Source: Fragum whitleyi
Lineage: Eukaryota; Mollusca; Bivalvia; Cardiida; Cardiidae
Length of the DNA: 64,000 nucleotides
Direction: 5' to 3'
Assembly: GCA_948146395.1 (NCBI GenBank)
Contig: OX411552.1
Coordinates: forward strand, 11,179,686-11,243,685
The notes under the pieces are model-generated. The model made no database searches. It saw only the letters and a list, made by a program, of their open reading frames with translations, and had not been told where the DNA came from. Shown one piece after another: positions 57,362 to 64,000 of the stretch (the first letter of the stretch is position 1; each line of letters starts with the position of its first letter). The position numbers and the translations under genes are program-made.

Positions 57362-57431
57362 ATGAACATGAAAATTAATATTAATAAGTTGTTATAAATA
57401 ACAACTTTTTGATATTAATTTCTATGTTCAT
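57362..57431. repeat. AT-rich palindrome
   Basis: Arms ATGAACATGAAAATTAATAT...AAGTTGTT and the near-exact reverse complement. A related palindrome with the same AACAAGTTGTT core is at 62523-62612. Confidence 0.75.
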
Positions 57432-57439
57432 AAATTTAT

Positions 57440-58370
57440 TTGAATTCTAAATTTGATAAAACTCTCAGCTAAGAAAAAGGTTCACGTCCTTGTCCCTGAG
57501 GTGTGACCTGTACTGTGAAAAAGGAGAGGCATCAAAATGTTTTCTCTCTCACCCTTGTCAGACTGAGTGGGCCCTGCAGACTGATCAGGGCCAAAACATT
57601 CTTTTTCAAGCACATGTTTTCTTTGATTAAGAAATGAAAAGAATGCATTTTGACTTCATGGGGTTGTGAAACTGAAAACTTAATCATATTTCATGCAAAT
57701 ATAAAGAGGATTCATACATGCGTGTGTTTGGGCCTTCAGTTTCATAACTTCATGAAATGAAAAATATATTCTCTTTATATCGTAAACTTCAATAACGAAG
57801 GAAAAAATTTTGATGTATAGAAATCTCCATAATGAGAGATTTTTAGGGTCTTCTTTTATGCAAATGTACAAAATAGCTACATACTGAAAGTTGGTTTCAT
57901 CGAAAAATGAAGTCATTTTTTCAGTTAATTTGAATGCAATGTTCTTGATGTTCACAACTTAAATTAATCTAGAATGATCTTGCCGTTATAATTCTATATT
58001 ATCATTCTAAAATTATCTCAAAAAGTAAAACTGCTATGTTCATGAAACCTCATGGGTGTGATAGATAACATAATGGTGAAGTGCAGTGCACAAGATACAT
58101 AACTTTTTGTCAATTTTTTTTAGTTGTTGCCCTTTGTTAGAATTACAGGTTAATTTTTGTCTGAAGCATTTCTAAAAAAGTAATGCAAGATAGAGTTATA
58201 TAACTTCAGGGGTGGATAAATTGCTTTGAGGAGAAGTGCTGTGCACAAGAACTATAACTCTACTTGTCATTTGAGTTAACGCCCATTGTTAAATGACAAA
58301 TATTACATCAACAACCAGCTTTATTTGGGGGGGGGGGGGGGGTCTTTAACGTTTTCCAAACATCTCTTTT
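57440..58370. other. Spacer
   Basis: Repeat scraps (CACCCTTGTCAGACTGAGTG near 57549, 58025-58285) and a G run at 58328-58342. No gene. Confidence 0.4.
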
Positions 58371-60576
58371 TTAGTCCCCTACCAGCGAAAGCCAAAGGGG
58401 ACTATAGGTTTGCGCTCCGTCCGTCCGTCCGTCCTTCCGTCCGTCCCTCCGTCTGTCCGTCAGTCCGGATTTCAGTTTTCCGGACTTTTCTTCTTTACCC
58501 TTGGAGATATTTAGCTGATTTTTGGTATGTGAGTCCACATCAATGAGTTACAGAACGAGTTCGAATTTGGTTCCGGTCCATTGATTTTTGTGGAAGATAC
58601 GGATGCTGGACTTAGAAATTACCAGGAAATTTCAGTTTTCCGGACTTTTTTTCTTAACCCTTGGGGATAATGAGCTGATTTTTGGTATGTGCATTCGCAA
58701 AAATGAGTTACAGAACGAGTTCGAATTTGGTTCCGGTCCATTGATTTTTGTGGAAGATACGGATGCTGGACTTAGAAAATTACCAGGAAATTTCAGTTTT
58801 CCGGACTTTTTTTCTTAACCCTTGTGGATATTGAGCTGATTTTTGGTATGTGAGTCCGCATCAATGAGTTACAGAACAAGTTCAAGTTTGGTTCCAGTCC
58901 ATTGATTTTTGTGGAAGATAAGGATGCTGGACTTAGAAAATTACCAGGAAATTTCAGTTTTCCGGACTTTTTATCTTAACCCTTGTGGATATTGAGCTGG
59001 CTTTTGGTATGTGAGTCCGCTTCAATGAGTTACAGAAAGAGTTTGAGTTTGGTTCCAGTCCATTGATTTTTATTGAAGATACGGATGCTGGACTTAGAAA
59101 ATTACCAGGAAATTTCAGTTTTCTGGACTTTTCTTCTTAACCCTTGGAGATATTGAGCTGATTGTTGGTATGTGCGTTCGCAATAATGAGTTACAGAACG
59201 AGTTCGAATTTGGTTCCGGTCCATTGATTTTTGTGGAAGATACGGATGCTGGACTTTGAAAATTTCCAGGCAATTTCAGTTTTCCGGACTTTTTTTCATA
59301 ATCCTTTGAGATATTGAGCTGATTTTTGGTATGTGAGTCCGCATCAATGACTTACAGATCAAGTTCGAATTTGGTTCCGGTCCATTGATTTTTGTGGAAG
59401 ATACGGATGCTGGACTTTGAAAATTTCCAGGCAATTTCAGTTTTCCGGACTTTTTTTCATAATCCTTTGAGATATTGAGCTGATTTTTGGTATGTGAGTC
59501 CGCATCAATGAGTTACAGAACAAGTTCAAGTTTGGTTCCAGTCCATTGATTTTTGTGGAAGATAAGGATGCTGGACTTAGAAAATTACCAGGAAATTTCA
59601 GTTTTCCGGACTTTTTATCTTAACCCTTGTGGATATTGAGCTGGCTTTTGGTATGTGAGTCCGCTTCAATGAGTTACAGAAAGAGTTTGAGTTTGGTTCC
59701 AGTCCATTGATTTTTATGGAAGATACGGATGCTGGACTTAGAAAATTACCAGGAAATTTCAGTTTTCCGGACTTTTTTTCTTAACCCTTGTGGATATTGA
59801 GCTGATTTTTGGTATGTGAGTCCGCATCAATGAGTTACAGAACAAGTTCAAGTTTGGTTCCAGTCCATTGATTTTTGTGGAAGATAAGGATGCTGGACTT
59901 AGAAAATTACCAGGAAATTTCAGTTTTCCGGACTTTTTATCTTAACCCTTGTGGATATTGAGCTGGCTTTTGGTATGTGAGTCCGCTTCAATGAGTTACA
60001 GAAAGAGTTTGAGTTTGGTTCCAGTCCATTGATTTTTATGGAAGATACGGATGCTGGACTTAGAAAATTACCAGGAAATTTCAGTTTTCTGGACTTTTCT
60101 TCTTAACCCTTGGAGATATTGAGCTGATTTTTGGTATGTGCGTTCGCAATAATGAGTTACAGAACGAGTTCGAATTTGGTTCCGGTCCATTGATTTTTGT
60201 GGAAGATACGGATGCTGGACTTTGAAAATTTCCAGGCAATTTCAGTTTTCCGGACTTTTTTTCATAATCCTTTGAGATATTGAGCTGATTTTTGGTATGT
60301 GAGTCCGCATCAATGAGTTACAGATCAAGTTTGAATTTGGTTCCGGTCCATTGATTTTTGTGGAAGATACGGATGCTGGACTTAGAAAATTACCAGGAAA
60401 TTTCCGGATTTTTTTTTTATCCTCAGAGTAATTGAGCTGATACATAAAATCTGATACAACTAATATTTTGGAGAGGTAGTTATACCTTTACCGCCAAAAA
60501 AGATACCGCTATAGGGATATATTTATTTATCCGGTAGGGGACTTGGTATTGCCATGCAATACTTCCAAATGCTTGT
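58371..60576 (+). mobile_element. Pearl/HINE element with twelve 161-bp units
   Basis: The 5' subterminal repeat TTAGTCCCCTACCAG is matched by CCGGTAGGGGACT (60532-60544). The CCGTCCGTCC microsatellite is at 58418-58460. Twelve core units begin TTCAGTTTTCYGGAC at 58472, 58631, 58792, 58953 and then every 161 bp to about 60241. The 3' end has the hairpin TATTGC-CAT-GCAATA (60547-60561) and terminus GCTTGTT. Unit variants (AACAAGTTCAAGTTTGG, AAAGAGTTTGAGTTTGG) recur in order, so blocks of units were duplicated. 161 is not divisible by 3 and no frame is kept. Confidence 0.9.
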
Positions 60577-61414
60577 TTAAGTATTATCCCATATAGCTTA
60601 ACTTAATGTTTCTTCATTAGGGGTTCCATGATAACTGTAATCAAGAGGCCTAAGCGGGTCTGTCCTGAGCTCCACTGGCTTAAAGCATCTTCTGCTTTGA
60701 GACAGGGATGAACCAAATAAAAATCAATCAATTTTGGAACATAGCCATGACCACCAACCCATCCCCCAATGACTTAAAGATATGTGTGTGGGGCAACCAA
60801 TTTCCATCCAGTTTCAATGAATTCTTCACAATGGTTTTGGAAGAGTAGTTTAGGTGAAAGTCGGGACCACCCCCATAATTGAGGAATCAATTTTAATTTC
60901 TTGAACAATACAAGTAAAGGCTAACCCAAGGGATGTTCATTACAAGTTTAATTTAAAACGGCCTTAAGGTTAAGGAGGAAAAAAAATCAATGGGAAAATA
61001 AGTTTTACCCAGCTTATATTTAGGGTTTAATCATAATTTCTTGAATATTGCCACACCCAAGGTTCTGGACCAATCACAATTTCTTTCAAAACTTTTGAAT
61101 AGAGTCACCCAACGTAGACTTCTGTCAAGTTTTGTTAACACTGGCTTTTTTTGGTTTGGGAGAAGGAGATGCACATGCATGCGCCCACAATGGAAACACC
61201 ATCATAACAATACCTTACGGCCTAGATGATTATGGATACTAAAAATGTACGGTCTTCTACCTGAGATTTTTCCTTAAATCTAATTGAAAATGGCTTGTGG
61301 AGTAAAAAATCTCACAGCAAAATTTATTTAAGAGAATGAATTCGATACAATTTTTTTGCCAAACTTTGTTTATTTTTCATTAGATTTGGTCTTAACCTGG
61401 GCTAACCTTGGGGT
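60577..61414. other. Spacer
   Basis: Contains GTCTGTCCTGAGCTCCAC and AAGCATCTTCTGCTTTGAG near 60658-60705, a short stem. No exon recognised. Confidence 0.4.
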
Positions 61415-61651
61415 ACGGACAAAAGCCCCCTAAGAGTAAAGGCCCGTGGGACAAAAGCCCAATGGTCAAAAGCCCCATGTCCTTTACTGAAAAGTAGACC
61501 AAAGCCCCATAGTTATAAAAAATGTATTTTTTGGGGAATTTTTGGAAAGTTTAAAAATTTGTGATTTTTAGATGAATTTGTGAATATAAAATATGGATGG
61601 ATTATTATACATGAGAATATAATATTCTGGTGTATAATATTCATATATTAA

Positions 61652-61890
61652 CCCTTGTCATGTTGATCCTGGAATATTCCTGCATTGGCAGAAGGTATGG
61701 ACAAACATCAGCCTGCGCATTATGTACAGTCTGATCTTAGTCCATACAACCTGATATCCTTTATAACCTGAATAGTTTCAGAAATTATATTTTCAAAATC
61801 AAATGTTGACTCACAATGAGGTAATAAAGAGTTTTTAATACTCTGATTTACACATAATTTTGCCAAGGTTTTTATTCAGCATGACAAGAG
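61652..61890 (+). mobile_element. TTAA-type MITE, CCCTTGTCATG family, full copy
   Basis: TTAA at 61648-61651 and 61891-61894. Ends CCCTTGTCATGTTGATCC and TTCAGCATGACAAGAG. It contains GGAATATTCCTGCATTGGCAG as in the copy at 25972-26209. Confidence 0.88.
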
Positions 61891-62383
61891 TTAATAATAA
61901 TATTCCAAGATGACTTGGAAAATATCCTCCCTTTGGTTTTATATTTCAAATTGTCTTGTTATAAAGAATTAATTGTTAAAAAAAAAATAATAATAAAAAG
62001 ATCATAACAGGTGTGAAAAGACAAAAATATACTATTTTCATAATCAATTTTGTCAAAATAAGTGAAGTAAGTCAATAGAAAAAAAAATCCATGGTGTCAA
62101 GAATGAAAAATGTGTGAATAAAAGAAAACACATCATAAAAGGAACTTTTCAATGTACATTTCTTTGCTTGTTGGAATATCAAATAATCATAAAAAATTCT
62201 CAAAATAAAATTCAAACAAAACTTATTTTGAGTTGCTGAAAAGAGGACTTTAATGTGATTTTTATTTTAAGAATCATAAAAAGATATCCTTTTAAATTGG
62301 CAAACAGAAAAGATCCATCTTATCTAAATGATTCAGTAAAAAATAAAAGAAATGGATTTATTATATAGTGATGCTTTTGTCCA

Positions 62384-62415
<32 letters not shown>
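62384..62415 (+). repeat. 32-base G homopolymer
   Basis: Uninterrupted G run in the sequence as given; its true length may be uncertain because such runs are error-prone. Confidence 0.85.
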
Positions 62416-62522
62416 CTTTTGTCCAAGGGACTTTTGTCTAAGGAGGATTTTGTGTCTTATTTTGTCCTTTGTTATTAAACGTTTCTCAGGCTCAACTGAA
62501 AATCTTCTCAAATTTTAAATTT

Positions 62523-62612
62523 AAATAAATGTATGAAAATGAAAGATAATGTTAACAAGTTGTTATTTAAAACAACTTATTAATATTATCCTTTATGTTA
62601 ATTCATTAAAAT
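62523..62612. repeat. AT-rich palindrome
   Basis: About 40-bp arms around AACAAGTTGTTATTTAAAAC; related to the palindrome at 57362-57431. Confidence 0.7.
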
Positions 62613-63169
62613 GAGTATTGAAACAGAATAATGGCTTTAATCTCAAATTGCAATTTGAGAAAATTTGAATAGAGAATGAGAAAAGTCTTTAACCTCGGGC
62701 CCAGAAGATCATATAAATGCATTAACAAATACATATTAGATCTACATATAATAAATGAATTTCAAGTAAACAAATTCTATTTCTTTTATAAATGAACTTG
62801 AAATGGAAAATAAAAAAATCAAATAAAGAACAAAAAATCCCAAACAAAAGTGAAGAACGGAAGATAAATATAGGGAGGGCTATTCACAGTCTGGGTTGCT
62901 ACTTTATGGGAAGGGATATTTTCCGGAGGGCAATTGTCCAGGGGGCAATCATCTGTGAGGGCAATTGTCCGGGAGGGTAATTGTCCGTTTCTCAAGATCA
63001 ACATATCAATGGGTTATCAATTAATATATTCATTCTTTCATTTAAAATTACTATAAGACAGTGAAAAAAAAAGTGACTAAAAGGGAAATTCTCACTTTGT
63101 CTTAAAGTTTTATTTTGATAAATTCTCATATCTTTGCATTTAAGAGTTAACAAAATAAATAATTTCATA
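62613..63169. other. Spacer with a one-sided GGGCAATTGTCC array
   Basis: 62925-62990 has four spaced words of the type GGAGGGCAATTGTCC (with variants CAATCATCTGTG and TAATTGTCC). No facing array seen nearby. No gene. Confidence 0.5.
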
Positions 63170-63177
63170 TTGATACC

Positions 63178-63780
63178 GGGTTGTTCCCACTTTGTCTAAT
63201 CCCATTTGGTCTAAAAGTCAAATTCCCATTTCGTCTAAAACCTATATTTTGAAAAATTCCCATTTGGTCTAAAAGTTGATTTACTCTTTTATCTTAATAA
63301 TTTTGCTTTATAAAATGTTAATTTATACATTTTCTGTTTTTATCATGTGAATAAGAGTTTAATAATAGGTTTTATTCAGCATATCAAAAATGATTTTAAA
63401 AAATGCTTTTAACTAATTTTTTAATATAAAATACGAACAAACTTAAGTATTTTTTATGAAATATTGAAAAAAGCTAACTTTTAATCCTTAAAAAGAAAAT
63501 TAGCAAGAAAATATAAATTGATTTTTGAAATTGATTTTCATTTTTCATAAAATAACTTTGTGTGTATGTGTGTGTGTTTGGGGGGGGGGGGCTGTATATA
63601 ACACCTATTTGACATCAACACCTCTATGACACTCATATCATGTCAAAACCATTTTGTAGACGAAAAGGGAAATTGATACAATAAGGTGTCAAAATCTTTT
63701 AGACCAAATGGGAATTTTTGGTCTAAACCAAGATTTTTATAGTGTAGACGAAATGGGATTAGACGAAGTGGGAATAAACC
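63178..63780. mobile_element. Non-autonomous element with CCCATTTCGTCTAA arrays, copy 2
   Basis: Same family as 44050-44637. GGGTTGTTCCCACTTTGTC ... GGGAATAAACC, with TTGATACC exactly duplicated at 63170-63177 and 63781-63788. The TG tract leading into a G run (63558-63590) is in the same internal position. Confidence 0.93.
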
Positions 63781-63788
63781 TTGATACC

Positions 63789-64000
63789 AAGGTTGTTTAA
63801 AGGATTTTTATAAAAGCCCTCATATTAAGTAAGAGTCAAAGTTCAATTAACAATTATTTCAGGGTTTGGTATTGACAGTCAACCCCTATTGAAAGGGGTT
63901 CCCTACAGGGTAATTGAGATTTTAAAAATCTAAAGATATGATTGATTTAGATTTTGCAAAAAGTATCTTGGTTTTTACATTTATTTTTTTGTGTGCGTGT
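63789..64000. other. Spacer at window end
   Basis: AT-rich, nothing recognised. Confidence 0.4.

Larger units (their letters stand above)
61415..62470. mobile_element. Element with GGACAAAAGCCCC arrays (ends uncertain)
   Basis: The left array 61437-61520 has GGACAAAAGCCCCCTAAG, GGGACAAAAGCCCAATGG, TCAAAAGCCCCATG and CAAAGCCCCATAG. The right array (62373-62465), reversed, has GGACAAAAGCCCCC, TTGGACAAAAGC, AGACAAAAGTCCC and GGACAAAAT. TSD not resolved. A CCCTTGTCATG MITE is nested at 61652-61890, and a 32-base G run (62384-62415) lies in the right array. Confidence 0.65.

Overview
The window is eukaryotic, AT-rich and densely packed with transposable elements. It looks like nuclear DNA of a bivalve mollusc, probably a heterodont clam or mussel. 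The evidence for this is spliced exons, non-LTR retrotransposons, tRNA-derived SINEs, many short MITEs with clean target-site duplications (TSDs), and many pearl/HINE-type elements (non-autonomous Helentrons with a GTCTGTCC microsatellite, a 160-200 bp tandem core and a terminal hairpin). The species assignment is inference. There are no operons, ribosome binding sites, rRNA genes or CRISPR arrays.

Four host loci are supported. (1) A two-exon TMEM223-like gene (+), with exon 1 at 11170-11277 and exon 2 at 15140-15793 in matching phase. Its intron is packed with MITEs and pearl elements that reach within 10-25 bp of both splice sites. (2) A CDC123/D123-family ATP-grasp gene (-), with exons at about 37301-37415, 35253-35382, 32349-32995 and 29136-29323. 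The last three join in perfect phase, and the last encodes the VIEVNPF metal-binding motif. (3) An Arg/Asp/Tyr-rich repeat exon (-) at 2695-3486, grown from a 21-bp minisatellite. (4) A first coding exon of an unrecognised, possibly SGNH-like, gene at 55296-55442 (+).

Layout: 1-2246 is an intact endonuclease/reverse-transcriptase ORF of a LINE, cut by the window edge. 2.7-3.5 kb is the repeat exon. 6.3-7.7 kb is a dead LINE. 9-10 kb is a 1,085-bp element with GGTACGAAA arrays. 11.2-15.8 kb is TMEM223. 15.8-29.1 kb is nested SINEs, MITEs and pearl/HINE elements. 29.1-37.4 kb is the D123-like gene with TE-filled introns. 38.8-43.3 kb holds a MITE, a SINE and two LINE pseudogenes, one inserted into the other. 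43.8-44.8 kb is a SINE split by a MITE. 44.8-55.1 kb is a 10-kb satellite with a 697-bp unit and a higher-order repeat, itself split by a 942-bp element. 55.3-58.3 kb holds the SGNH-like exon and fragments. 58.4-60.6 kb is a pearl/HINE element with twelve 161-bp units. 61.4-64 kb holds more MITEs.

The most unusual signal is a set of non-autonomous transposons (8992-10076, 44050-44637, 46145-47086, 63178-63780, probably 61415-62470) whose two ends are inverted arrays of a 13-16 bp word. The word differs between families but seems to follow one template (roughly GGACRAAAT plus CCC or GGG), and where TSDs can be read they are 8-9 bp. A second signal is a central hairpin shared by MITEs that otherwise have different termini and different TSD lengths.
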